Assembly: GCA_024640545.1 (NCBI GenBank) | Contig: JAHEEU010000003.1 | Location: 1-44,471 of the forward strand | Source of the DNA: Geobacteraceae bacterium | GTDB lineage: Bacteria > Desulfobacterota > Desulfuromonadia > Desulfuromonadales > BM103 | Length of the DNA: 44,471 nucleotides | Direction: 5' to 3' | In this document: piece after piece, positions 11,028 through 21,159 of the stretch | Layout: every line of letters begins with the position of its first letter | Position numbering within the stretch: the stretch's first letter is position 1 | The notes under the pieces: model-generated | Seen by the model: the letters and a program-made list of their open reading frames with translations, nothing else | What the model was told of the DNA's origin: nothing | Database searches by the model: none | Position numbers and translations under genes: made by a program

Positions 11028-11054
11028 CCGGGGCGGGAAGTTTTCCCGCCCCGG
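11028..11054 (+). terminator. Strong hairpin after the VWA gene, possible terminator without an adjacent T-tract
   Basis: ccggggcgggaa-gtt-ttcccgccccgg, 12-bp perfect stem directly after the stop codon. Confidence 0.45.
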
Positions 11055-11104
11055 ACTAAAACAGGAGTGGCAGCGGGCTGAATATGGAATCCCCGAGCCT
11101 TCTC

Positions 11105-11146
11105 CTGTATTCTGTGTTCTGTATTCTGTTTTCTGTGTTCTTTTTT
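11105..11146. repeat. Heptanucleotide tandem repeat CTGTNTT, five units plus one degenerate
   Basis: ctgtatt ctgtgtt ctgtatt ctgtttt ctgtgtt ctttttt. Confidence 0.85.
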
Positions 11147-11166
11147 CTTAGTCCGATTGTTTACCT

Positions 11167-12836
11167 ATGACCCGACTGCGACTCATCACAACTTGGCTGC
11201 TCCTGCTGATCCCAACGCTGTTGTTGGGCCTGGGTGCGCTTTACCTGCTCAAGGGTGAGGAGACCCGCCTGGCCAGCAGCGCCAAGGCGGCGGCCGGCGA
11301 CCGCAGCACGGCGATCGCCGGCAATATCGATTTGGCCGTTGCCGAGGTCAAGGACGGCCTGCTCGAAACGCTGCGCACCCTGCCACGGGCAAGTCTGGCC
11401 AGGGAAGCTGACCAGCTTGAAGAGTGGAAGCGCGGCAACCCGCTGGTCCGCAATGTCTTTATCTGGGAGACCGGGCACGGTCTGCGCTACCCCGATCCGG
11501 AGATGCCGTCGAGCGACGAGGAGGCCGATTTCATCCGCCGCTACCGCGCCCTGTTCGCCAGCCAGACCCCCTGGCAGGGCCCGCCTGGCGACAGCGCCGT
11601 AAACAACAGCCCCGGCCAGGCGAGCAACATCCTGCTGGAACGCAGGGAACTACGCGAACTCGCCAAACAGGCCCCGGCAATGGCAGACGTCAGCGGAGCT
11701 CCGGCCTCGGACGCAGCCCCAGCCGTTACCAACGGCTGGCGGCCGTGGTTCGCCGACAACAGCCTGCACTTGATCGGTTGGTACGAGTGGACCGGCCGGC
11801 CGCTGCGGATCGGTGTCGAGGTCGAAATGATGGCTTTGCTGAGCCGCCTGCTCGGCAACTTCCCGGCCGAGCCTCCATACACGGAAACCTATGCGCTGCT
11901 CGATGGCAACGGCGCGGTATTCCACCAGGTCGGGCGCCTGGAAATCACTCCAAGCAGCCAGCCGCTGGCCACAGCCGCCATCGCCGGCCTGCCGCACTGG
12001 CGGGTTGCCGTCTATGCAAACAGCACGGACGGTGCCACTGGCGGCAGTTTCCTGCTGCTCGGCTCGCTGCTGGTCGGCATTTTCGTGGTCGCCATCCTGT
12101 TCGGTGGCTCGCTGCTGCTCTGGCAGGCCCACCGCAACCAGGTGGACGCCTGGCAGAAGACCTCTTTCGTCTCAAGCGTTTCTCACGAGCTGAAGACGCC
12201 GCTCACCACGATCCGCATGTATGCCGAGCTGCTTGGTGAAAAGCGCATAGAGGATCCCGACAAGCAGAGACGTTACCTGCAGGTGATCATCCGCGAGAGC
12301 CAGCGCCTGACCCGGCTGGTCAACAACGTGCTCGACTTCAGCCGGCTCGAACAGGGGCGTCGTAAGTTTACCAGGGAGGAGGTAGACCTGGCCGCCCTGT
12401 TGCACGGGCTGCTCGACAACCAGCTGGTACGCATCGAGGAGGCCGGCATGCAACTGGCGCGGCAGATTGAAGCTTCACCGGCTGTGGTTGAAAGCGACCG
12501 TGACGCGCTCGAGCAGATCGTGCTCAACCTGATCGACAACGCCATCAAGTATGCCGCGGCCGGCAAACTTTTGCGGGTTGAATTACAGCCGCAGCAAGGC
12601 TGTTGGCTGGTGCGCATCAGCGATCAGGGACCCGGCATCCCCAGCGCTCACCGCCAGCAGGTTTTTGACAAGTTTCACAGGGTCGACACGTCGCTGACCG
12701 CCCGCCAGCAAGGGAGCGGGCTCGGTCTGAGCATCGCCCGCCAGCTCGCCGAAGGGCTCGGCGGGGCCCTGGTCTTCTGTCCAGGCAGCAACGGCGGGGC
12801 CTGTTTCGAACTCACTGTGCCGATGGGAGGTGAAGC

Positions 12837-12840
<4 letters not shown>
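11167..12840 (+). CDS. Sensor histidine kinase, membrane-bound
   Basis: Two TM segments; H-box SSVSHELKTPLTTIRMYAELL, N-box NLIDNAIKYA, G-box DQGPGIP...GSGLGLSIARQ. Confidence 0.93.
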
Positions 12841-13541
<701 letters not shown>

Positions 13542-13550
13542 ACAGCCCCC

Positions 13551-16055
13551 TCACTGGCGGTTGAGCGTAGCATCTGTTTCGGGCCCGAAAGGTTTCAGCA
13601 GAACAATCAACTGCGGCAGCAGGGTCAGCGCCGCCAACAGGGCGATAACCATCGCCAGAACGGTGAGCACTCCGAAGTAGATGCTCGGGATGAAATTGGA
13701 GAGCACGAGGATCGAAAAGCCGATGATGATGCTCACCGAAGTATAGTACATGGCATAGCCGATGCTGCCGTGGCAGCGATGCATTGTCGCCAGGTAATGG
13801 CCGTCCCTGGCAAACTCCCGCCGGAAACGATGGATGTAGTGAATCGTGTCATCGACGGCGATACCAACGCTGATCGCCGCGATGGTGATGGTCATCATGT
13901 CGAGGGGAATCCCCACCCAGCCCATGAAGCCCAGCACGGTCACCACCGAAAGGAGGTTGGGGAAGATGGCAATGAGGGAGATCTTCAGCGAGCGGAAGAG
14001 GACCATGAACATCAGCATCAGCGCGACCACCACCGCGCCCATGGTCAGAATCTGCGAAGAGAACAGGCTCTGCAGCATGTTGTTGTACAGCAGCAGCAGC
14101 CCGGCCAGCTGCACGTCCTCCGCCGGCAAACCGAGGTCCCGGGTCAGCCCCAGCCGGATGGTCCGAAGCAGCTCGTTGCGCCGCAGCTTCTTGTCCGAAT
14201 CCTTGACGCGCATGGCGAAGCGCGCCTGGTTGTGCTCTACGGAGACGTAGGGGCTCAGGATGATCCGACGGTAGGTTTCCGGCAGTTCGTTGTAGACCAG
14301 GGCCAGTTGGAAGTTGTCCAGGTCCTGGCCCCGGTTGATGCGGCGCCCGACCTGGAGCATCGTGCCCAGGGAGAGGACCTTGCCCGTCTCCGGCAGGGCA
14401 TCGAGATAGTCGTGCACCGCTTCGACCTTGGCCATCTTACGGGCCGTGAACCAGTACTGGGCCTGGCCCTTGTCCGCCTCGAACTCCGCCTCGAGCTCTG
14501 CAAAAACCCCTGTCGGCACGCCGCCTGCCGACTCTTTCGGCGCAGCCTCGTCCGCGGGGAAGCTGACCAGGACATCCAGGGGCGTCGTCCCGCCCAGTTT
14601 CTCGTCGATCACTTTCATTCCCTGGTAAATCTCCGTCGACTCCTTGAAATAATCGATGAAACTGTTTTCCACCACCAGCCGCGAAGCGCCCAGGATACTG
14701 CCGATCAGCAGCAGAAGGCTGAGCGCTATGATCAGTCGGCCATGACTTTCGGTAAAACGCCCCAGGGTTTTGCTGATGGAAAAAGACAGCTGACAGGAGG
14801 TGGGGATGCTTGTGGGGATCAACATCATCAGTGCGGGGAAGAGGACGAAGGTCAAGAGCAGCGAGATGCCGATTCCGGCACTCATCATCCAGCCGAAGTT
14901 GATCACTGGCAGGATATCGCACAAGATCAGGGAGCTGAAGCCGGCCACCGTGGTGAGCACTGCGAAGCAACAGGGCTTGGCCATGGAATGGACGGTCTCC
15001 AGGACCAGCCGCCGCTGGTCCGCCCCCGGGTCCATGCAGATGAGCTCGCGGTAGCGGACGATCAGGTGGATAACCACCGACATGGTGATAATCAACTGCA
15101 GGGAGATGAAGTTGGAGGAGATGACCGTGACCTCCCAGCCGAACATACCCAGCAGGCCGCAGGTGGCGACCACCGAAAGAACGCTGCAGAGCAGGGGGAG
15201 GACAACCCAGTGCAGCTGCCTGAAGATCAACCACAGGGTCAATGCCAGCAGGGAAAGGACGCATAAGCCGAAGACCTCAAGGTCGCTCTTGATGAAGGAG
15301 ATCAGGTCGTCGGCAATCATGCTGACACCGCCGAGGAAGAGTTCGGCCGTTCCCCGATGCCTGGCCATGACGGCCCGAACTTCCTCGATATTGTGATGCT
15401 GGCTGAGCCGCATCGCGTCGCGGTGGACCTTGAAGCGCTCCTGGACGTCGTCCAGCTCGGTGCGCTCCGCCGCCGACAGGCCACTGGCGTCCGCCTTCTG
15501 GCGCAGCTGATTGCGCCGCTCGAGCAGTTGTTTGAAGAGCGGGTCGTCAGGCAGAATCACCTGCAGAGCGGTGGTGCGCAGGTCGGGGCTGACCAGAAGA
15601 TTGCGGTAAATGGGGCTTTTCTGGAACTCCCTGCGGGCCAACTCCCGGTCGACTCCCGCAGACTCGAGGGTCCTGACATCATAAACCAGCTCCTTGACCG
15701 GCCGCGGCGGACTTTCCAGCAGGGGGACATCGAGGATGGACGTGACCGACTCGACCCCGTCGAGGGCCTTGAGCTCGTCGCGCAACAGCGCCAGGTCGGC
15801 CAGGACCGCAGCCGAGAAGAGATCGTCGTGCGGAATGTAGGAGACGATCAGGAAATCCGAGCCGCCGTAGCGGTCGTTGACCAGGCGTGTGAATTGCAGG
15901 TCCTGGTCGTCCTCGAGGACCAGGGTCTCGGCCGAGGCGTCAATCTCGAGCTTGCGGGCCTGATTCGCCAGTGCGATCAACAGCAGCAGCATCACCAGCA
16001 GAACGGTTTTCGGATAGACCAGGATGAGCCGGTCGTAAAAGGCTTTCAACATCAC
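13551..16055 (-). CDS. RND superfamily (MMPL/HpnN-like) transporter
   Basis: 834 aa, about 12 TM helices in two RND repeats; SVGIAVDDTIHYIHRFRRE and VVIHLIVRYRE are MMPL-type motifs. Confidence 0.88.
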   Translation of the reverse strand: MMLKAFYDRLILVYPKTVLLVMLLLLIALANQARKLEIDASAETLVLEDDQDLQFTRLVNDRYGGSDFLIVSYIPHDDLFSAAVLADLALLRDELKALDGVESVTSILDVPLLESPPRPVKELVYDVRTLESAGVDRELARREFQKSPIYRNLLVSPDLRTTALQVILPDDPLFKQLLERRNQLRQKADASGLSAAERTELDDVQERFKVHRDAMRLSQHHNIEEVRAVMARHRGTAELFLGGVSMIADDLISFIKSDLEVFGLCVLSLLALTLWLIFRQLHWVVLPLLCSVLSVVATCGLLGMFGWEVTVISSNFISLQLIITMSVVIHLIVRYRELICMDPGADQRRLVLETVHSMAKPCCFAVLTTVAGFSSLILCDILPVINFGWMMSAGIGISLLLTFVLFPALMMLIPTSIPTSCQLSFSISKTLGRFTESHGRLIIALSLLLLIGSILGASRLVVENSFIDYFKESTEIYQGMKVIDEKLGGTTPLDVLVSFPADEAAPKESAGGVPTGVFAELEAEFEADKGQAQYWFTARKMAKVEAVHDYLDALPETGKVLSLGTMLQVGRRINRGQDLDNFQLALVYNELPETYRRIILSPYVSVEHNQARFAMRVKDSDKKLRRNELLRTIRLGLTRDLGLPAEDVQLAGLLLLYNNMLQSLFSSQILTMGAVVVALMLMFMVLFRSLKISLIAIFPNLLSVVTVLGFMGWVGIPLDMMTITIAAISVGIAVDDTIHYIHRFRREFARDGHYLATMHRCHGSIGYAMYYTSVSIIIGFSILVLSNFIPSIYFGVLTVLAMVIALLAALTLLPQLIVLLKPFGPETDATLNRQ

Positions 16056-16678
16056 TGCGCCCCCGGACGGCTCCCCGTGTCGACCGGAGCAGGGAGGGCA
16101 AAGCTGCCTTCGCTCTTGAGCTTGCCAAGCAGGTCGTCGATGGTGCCCTCGCTCAGGACCCCGTCAAACTGGGAGCGATAGGTCTGGATGACGCTCACCC
16201 CGCCGATCTCCACGTCGTAGATTTTCCATCCCTGGGCGGCGCGGTAGAACTTGTAGAGCATGCCGATACGGCTGTCCCTGGAAACCATGGTCGTCGGCAT
16301 ATGCACCGTTTTCCCTTGCGCCTGCGGTTCACCATAGAGGATTTCTTCGTCGGTGTAGAGGTCGAGCTTGTCGAGGTAGGAAGCCTGCAGACGCTTGATA
16401 AAGAGCTCGGAGAATTCCAGCTGCTTCGCCTGGCCGAGGCCGGGCCAGTACTTCGAGCCCAGGCTCAGTTTGGCCATGGTCTGGTAGTCGAAGATCGGTG
16501 AGACGATATCGAGAATCCGTTCGTTTCTGTGGACCTTGTCCAGCGTCTTGTCCTGCAGCAGCACCACCACTTTATCGACCTTCCCCTTGAGTAAATCGCG
16601 CACCTCGTCCAGGTCGCCGGCCAGGGCCGGCGTAACAGCAAGGCAGAGACAGAGAATGCCGGTTAACAGGAATTGCAT
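16052..16678 (-). CDS. mlaC: MlaC/Ttg2D-family phospholipid-binding periplasmic protein
   Basis: Signal peptide; FDYQTMAKLSLGSKYWPGLGQAKQLEFSELFIKRLQASYLDKLDLY and YKFYRAAQGWKIYDVEIGGVSVIQTYRSQF. Confidence 0.9.
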   Translation of the reverse strand: MQFLLTGILCLCLAVTPALAGDLDEVRDLLKGKVDKVVVLLQDKTLDKVHRNERILDIVSPIFDYQTMAKLSLGSKYWPGLGQAKQLEFSELFIKRLQASYLDKLDLYTDEEILYGEPQAQGKTVHMPTTMVSRDSRIGMLYKFYRAAQGWKIYDVEIGGVSVIQTYRSQFDGVLSEGTIDDLLGKLKSEGSFALPAPVDTGSRPGAQ

Positions 16679-16687
16679 GAGTACTCC

Positions 16688-17491
16688 TTACTCCTCGATT
16701 TGCTTATTCCGTCGCTGTTCGTAGCCGTCCCTGAGGAAGGTATAGAGGTCGACAGCATCCTTTTTCAAGCTCTCGTACTCGCCGATATGCAGGGACGTGT
16801 AGTTCACCCGGTCATAGGCGCGTACGGCCAGCTGCACGTCGGTCTCTTCGATATAGCTGACCGGGTCAAGGAAATAATCAGGGATGAGGCCGAGAGTGTC
16901 GCGCAGGTTGGAGGGCCCCAACAGCGGCAGCACGAGGTGAAAACCGCTGCCGACGCCGTAGTGGCCAAGGGTCTGGCCAAAGTCCTCCGGGTAGGCCTGC
17001 AGCCCGAAGCGGTTGGCCGCCGGGTCGCCGAAACCGAGCACGCCAACCGTCGTGTTGACCAGGAAACGCGCCAGTTCGGTACCGGCCCGTTTCGGCTTGA
17101 GCTGCAGCAGGTTGTTGGCAAAGCGCACCGGCATCAGCAGGTTGCGGAAGAAGCGCCCCACCGCCAGCCTGGCCCCCTCCGGCACCACCGCACGATAGCC
17201 CTGGGCGACCGGCTTGAGCAGCCAGAAGTAGATCTTGTCATTGACCTGGGTCATCAGCCGGTTGTAGCCGATCAACGGATCACTGACCGGTTCGGTGGCG
17301 CCCGCCGTAAATTCTTCTTCAAGGGCGAAGGGATCCCCCCCGACCGCGGCAAGAGAACTCACCTCAGGCCCGGTGGCAGAAACAGGTTCGTGAACGGCAG
17401 CGGGATGAGCTGCACATCCTCCGGAAAGGAGCACCAGAATGGCCAGGAAAACCGGCAGCCTGGCGGGGGTTGTCCGGGGAAGGCTTGTCAT
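16688..17491 (-). CDS. mlaA: MlaA/VacJ-family outer-membrane lipoprotein
   Basis: Lipobox LLSGGC; DPLIGYNRLMTQVNDKIYFWLLKPVAQGYRAVVPEGARLAVGRFFRNLLMPVRFANNLLQLK, FGQTLGHYGVGSGFHLVLPLLGPSNLRD. Confidence 0.93.
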   Translation of the reverse strand: MTSLPRTTPARLPVFLAILVLLSGGCAAHPAAVHEPVSATGPEVSSLAAVGGDPFALEEEFTAGATEPVSDPLIGYNRLMTQVNDKIYFWLLKPVAQGYRAVVPEGARLAVGRFFRNLLMPVRFANNLLQLKPKRAGTELARFLVNTTVGVLGFGDPAANRFGLQAYPEDFGQTLGHYGVGSGFHLVLPLLGPSNLRDTLGLIPDYFLDPVSYIEETDVQLAVRAYDRVNYTSLHIGEYESLKKDAVDLYTFLRDGYEQRRNKQIEE

Positions 17492-17742
17492 GAGGCCTCC
17501 TGGTTGCGGACAGGGCTTGCCGGCGGCAAACGAATTATGCCGCATGTCCGGCACCGACATGATACAGCAAGCCCGGGTTGTCTGTAATTTTACCATGCGG
17601 CAGGCAAATCTTCTCGCCAACGGCGAATGCAGCCCCCTGCCTGCACAGGTCAGGGGAACACCCGCGCCGGCAGGCGGGAAGGAAACGGCGCCGTCAAGGC
17701 CGGTCGGCCGCACTGTTTCGAGGCGGTGAACAGAAGGAGGGG

Positions 17743-18648
17743 TTAGAGGATGACCATGATCAGGGTCAGGGTCACCAGGCTGGCCAGGGTTGAGACAAGC
17801 ACCACGGAGGTGACAAACTCCGGGACGATATTTTTCTCCTTGGAGATGATGGCAACCAGGATGGCCGTGGGCATGCCGGCCTGCAGGACCCCGGCAGCAT
17901 AGTCGATATGGGCCAGTCCGAAGGGAATCGCCACCAGGCATGCCAGGACCGGGGCCAGCAGCAGACGGATTGAGGAGGCGACCACGATATCGGCGGAGAG
18001 GTGGACCCGTTTCTGCTCGAGCAGCTGCAGCCCCAGGGCAAAGAGCATCACCGGGATCATGCCATCGGCCAGGAGGCCGATCAAGCGCGACAGCATCAGC
18101 GGGACCTCCAGGCCACCATTGGAGACGATCAACCCGGGCACCGCCGCCCACAGGGCAGGCGTTCTGAGCAGGCCGCTCAAGGCCCCGCGGCTGCCGCCGT
18201 GGGCCCATCCGGCGACGCCGACACAGACCGCGAACGCCGTGATGCTGATGGCGACGAAGTAAATGGTGGCCGGCGCGACGGCCGCGTCGCCAAGCCGAAA
18301 GCGGATCATGGCCAGCCCGTAATTTCCGACGTTGCCGAACACGGCGATCATCACGAAGGCGGCGATCGTCTCCCTGGAGCGCCCCAGCAGCCTGGCCACC
18401 CCGCCCGCGCACAGTGCGGTCAGCAGGTGGGTCGCCGCGATGAAGCAGATCATCTTGGCGGCGTTCTCCAGCGGTATGGCAGAACGGCCGATCGCCTGGA
18501 AGATAAATGCCGGCACGAACACGTAATAGGCCAGGCGAGTCAGGGTTTGGGCCTGCAGGGCCAGGCGGCCGCCCAGCAGGTAGCCGAGCAGGACGATGCC
18601 GAAAACCGGCATGATGACATTGAGAAAGACGTTGAAAAGTTCTGTCAT
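17743..18648 (-). CDS. AEC (auxin efflux carrier) family transporter
   Basis: 301 aa polytopic; LFNVFLNVIMPVFGIVLLGYLLGGRLALQAQTLTRLAYYVFVPAFIFQAI and PTAILVAIISKEKN. Confidence 0.88.
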   Translation of the reverse strand: MTELFNVFLNVIMPVFGIVLLGYLLGGRLALQAQTLTRLAYYVFVPAFIFQAIGRSAIPLENAAKMICFIAATHLLTALCAGGVARLLGRSRETIAAFVMIAVFGNVGNYGLAMIRFRLGDAAVAPATIYFVAISITAFAVCVGVAGWAHGGSRGALSGLLRTPALWAAVPGLIVSNGGLEVPLMLSRLIGLLADGMIPVMLFALGLQLLEQKRVHLSADIVVASSIRLLLAPVLACLVAIPFGLAHIDYAAGVLQAGMPTAILVAIISKEKNIVPEFVTSVVLVSTLASLVTLTLIMVIL

Positions 18649-18686
18649 GGCACGCTAACGAAGAGGGGTCTCAGTTCCACGAGCCT

Positions 18687-19634
18687 CTAAATGAGGTTGC
18701 AAACGCGCAGCAGGAAAATCCCCAGCGTCGAGGAGACGATCGACCCCAGGGAGGTCGCAGCGATAATTGCCGCCGCCAGGTAATGGTTGGCGCCAAACGC
18801 CTGGGCCATGGGATAGCTGGCCGCTGCGGTGGGTGCCGAGGCCATCAGGAACAGGACACCCAGGCTTTCGCCGCGCAGGCCGATGGCGATGCCGCCAACA
18901 GTGATCAACAGCGGCACCAGGAGCAGTTTTCCCGCCGTGCCCCAATAGAGCGGCGGCGACGTCTGGAATTCCCTGAGACGGATGGCGGCCCCGGCACAGA
19001 GCAGGGCCAGCGGCAAAGTCATCTGGGCAAAATAGCTGCCCGTATTGAGGATAATCCGGGGGACCGCTATCCCGCTCAACGAAATGCCGACGCCGGCGGC
19101 GATTGCCAGGATCAGGGGGTTTTTGACAATCCCGTTGATGATGACCTGGACCCTTTTCCCGTTGGTTTCCTGTCCCTGGTGCCGGGTCAGGGTCATCACG
19201 GCCAGGACATTGTAGAGCGTGGTCACGAACGCCAGGTAGATCGAGGCAACCGGCAAGACCTTCTCACCGAAAGCGCTCAGGCAGTAGGCCAGTCCGATAA
19301 TCCCCATGTTGCTACGAAAGGCGCCCTGGACAAAAACACCCCGATCACGGTGATCGGCGATACGCGAACTGGCCAGTCTTTCCAGGAGGAAGTACACGGC
19401 CAGGGTGGCAACAACCGCATAAAGAAACAGCTGCGTATCTACAAGGTGCCTGAAATCGGTCTCGACCAGGTTGACGAACAGCAGGCAGGGCAGCGTTACC
19501 TTGAAGACGAGTTCCGAACCGGTCTTGGCAAATTCATCGGTGATCAAACCACGCCGCTTGAAGTAAATCCCCAGACCCAGGATGCAGAAGATCGGTGCGG
19601 TGATGTGAATGGCAAAGGATAAATCAGTTAGCAT
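18687..19634 (-). CDS. AEC family transporter (second tandem copy)
   Basis: Internal ATG MLTDLSFAIHITAPIFCILGLGIYFKRRGLITDEFAKTGSELVFKVTLPCLLFVNLV. Start +/-1 nt from manual counting. Confidence 0.85.
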   Translation of the reverse strand: MLTDLSFAIHITAPIFCILGLGIYFKRRGLITDEFAKTGSELVFKVTLPCLLFVNLVETDFRHLVDTQLFLYAVVATLAVYFLLERLASSRIADHRDRGVFVQGAFRSNMGIIGLAYCLSAFGEKVLPVASIYLAFVTTLYNVLAVMTLTRHQGQETNGKRVQVIINGIVKNPLILAIAAGVGISLSGIAVPRIILNTGSYFAQMTLPLALLCAGAAIRLREFQTSPPLYWGTAGKLLLVPLLITVGGIAIGLRGESLGVLFLMASAPTAAASYPMAQAFGANHYLAAAIIAATSLGSIVSSTLGIFLLRVCNLI

Positions 19635-19935
19635 ATTGTATTCTGGGTGAAAGGATTGGGGTTGAATTCTAGTAAACTTATGTTTTGACTTGTGGCATAA
19701 AAGGGTGACGGATGCTTCAGCACGAGTGTGGGTATTTGTCTGCCGCAAAGGCTGAAATGGCCAGGGTCAAAATGATCACGGACCCGACATCAAAGTGGTG
19801 AGGCCGCCAGCATGCGTCACCATCATGGCCCAAGACGGCAATCGTGTAAACAGTTTAGATCATGTATTATTCACCCGTTCGACTTGGGCGCCGAAACCGT
19901 CCGGCACCGGCAGATTCAACCAGGGCACGGTTGTT

Positions 19936-20463
19936 ATGCAGAAGAGACATGTCTATGCCTTGCTGTTCGGCGTCCCGGGGCTGTTCCTTGCCCTGATCGC
20001 GACCCTGCTGGTCATCGGGACAGTCAGCGGCTTTATGTGGCTGTATCTGTTTGGCGACCGACCGTGGCCGGCCGTAAGTGGAGATTTCCTGACTCTGTTG
20101 GCGGCCGCCACCTTCCTGCTGTTGTGGACGGCGACGGTCATCGTCGGCTATCGTACCGGCAAGCGGCTGGAAGCCTCCCCGGGGCTGAACCGACGGCATA
20201 TCCTGGCCTCTGCAGCACTGACGGTCGCCCCGTTGCTGCTCCTGGTCCTGCACCAGTGGAGCATCGGCAACCTCGGGAAGCGCTCGGACTCCCTGGTCTG
20301 CCGTGACCTCTGCCTTGCAAAGGGCTATTCGGCCAGCGGCATGCCGCCGGAAAACACCGGCGAGAAGGACTGCATCTGCTATGATTCAGGCTGGGAGGTT
20401 CTGCGCATGCCGCTGAACGCCAGTGTCTCCGACCAAGCAACTGACCAACAAGCCAAACAATAG
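19936..20463 (+). CDS. Hypothetical membrane protein with a Cys-rich C-terminal segment
   Basis: Likely start MQKRHVYALLFGVPGLFLALIATLL; three to four TM helices, then CRDLCLAKGYSASG...KDCICYDSGWEV. Confidence 0.6.
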   Translation: MQKRHVYALLFGVPGLFLALIATLLVIGTVSGFMWLYLFGDRPWPAVSGDFLTLLAAATFLLLWTATVIVGYRTGKRLEASPGLNRRHILASAALTVAPLLLLVLHQWSIGNLGKRSDSLVCRDLCLAKGYSASGMPPENTGEKDCICYDSGWEVLRMPLNASVSDQATDQQAKQ

Positions 20464-20706
20464 GCCCGCCACGGAGACACTCAGGCGCCAAGGAGAATCA
20501 ATCGGTTTTGTCGGGTTGTAGAAATGCTTCCCGCTCAGGGCTGGGTTTTTCCCAAGAGAGTCTTTGCTTGGGGTCTTTGCGCCTTAGTGGCTGAATAACC
20601 TTTTTATTGGCGATAGGGCTGCCAGGAAAAGGGCTGGCCTCCTTTTCCCGGGCAAAAGCCATGTTATGATTTACGGAAGACACCCCCGGACAGAAAGGAG
20701 CCTGTT

Positions 20707-21045
20707 ATGAAAGTCGATTGGGCCTACCTGCGTAAAGGTTGAACCTCCTGTAAAAATGCTCAAGAGTTTCTTGAGTCCAAGCAGGTCAGTGTCAAGGAAG
20801 TCGTCGATGCCAAGCAAACCCGTTTTGACGAGGATGCCGCCTGGGCACTGCTGAAAACGGCAAAGACCGTGACCGTTGCCAAGGGCAAGAAGGTCCAGAA
20901 CTTCACCACCGCGACCGACGATAAACAGGCGATCCTGCAGCAGGCGATGGGGCCGAGCGGCAACCTGCGCGCGCCAGCCTACCGTGCCAAGGACCGCTTC
21001 ATCATCGGCTTCAACGCCGAGCTGTATGAAGACTGGGTGAAGTGA
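20707..21045 (+). CDS. ArsC/thioredoxin-like selenoprotein; in-frame UGA read as Sec: MKVDWAYLRKGUTSCKNAQEFLESKQVSVKEVVDAKQTRFDEDAAWALLKTAKTVTVAKGKKVQNFTTATDDKQAILQQAMGPSGNLRAPAYRAKDRFIIGFNAELYEDWVK
   Basis: RBS aaaggag 6 nt before ATG. One in-frame TGA (20740-20742) sits in a UxxC motif. The downstream frame stays open for 100 codons with ArsC-like features (CKNAQEFL, NLRAPAY cis-Pro loop, IIGFN). Hairpin follows the TGA. Confidence 0.88.
20756..20778 (+). promoter_or_regulatory. Bacterial SECIS-like hairpin
   Basis: CUCAAG-AGUUU-CUUGAG (20759-20775), 6 bp perfect, or 7 bp with GUU loop. Stem begins 16 nt after the UGA; loop about 22 nt after. Confidence 0.7.
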
Positions 21046-21159
21046 GCCGTCCATCAAAAAGACCTTCGGCATAATCCTGATCTGCGTCATCGGCGGCTGC
21101 GTCGTCCTGGTGACGCTCGTCCTGGTGCTGCAGGTGGCCCTCTCCCTGATCGCTGCGGA

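Noticed and set aside
13770-15266. 498-aa plus-strand ORF antisense to the MMPL gene
   Set aside because: Shadow ORF, H/Q/D-rich, opposite a strongly supported transporter.
16688-18412. 574-aa minus-strand ORF as a single fused protein
   Set aside because: N-terminal half is an out-of-frame read through the AEC gene; the real product starts at 17491 (MlaA lipoprotein).
20740-20742. TGA as a pseudogene-causing stop in an ArsC-like gene
   Set aside because: The frame is otherwise intact for 100 codons, the TGA sits at the catalytic Cys position and a SECIS-like hairpin follows, so recoding is more likely than decay.
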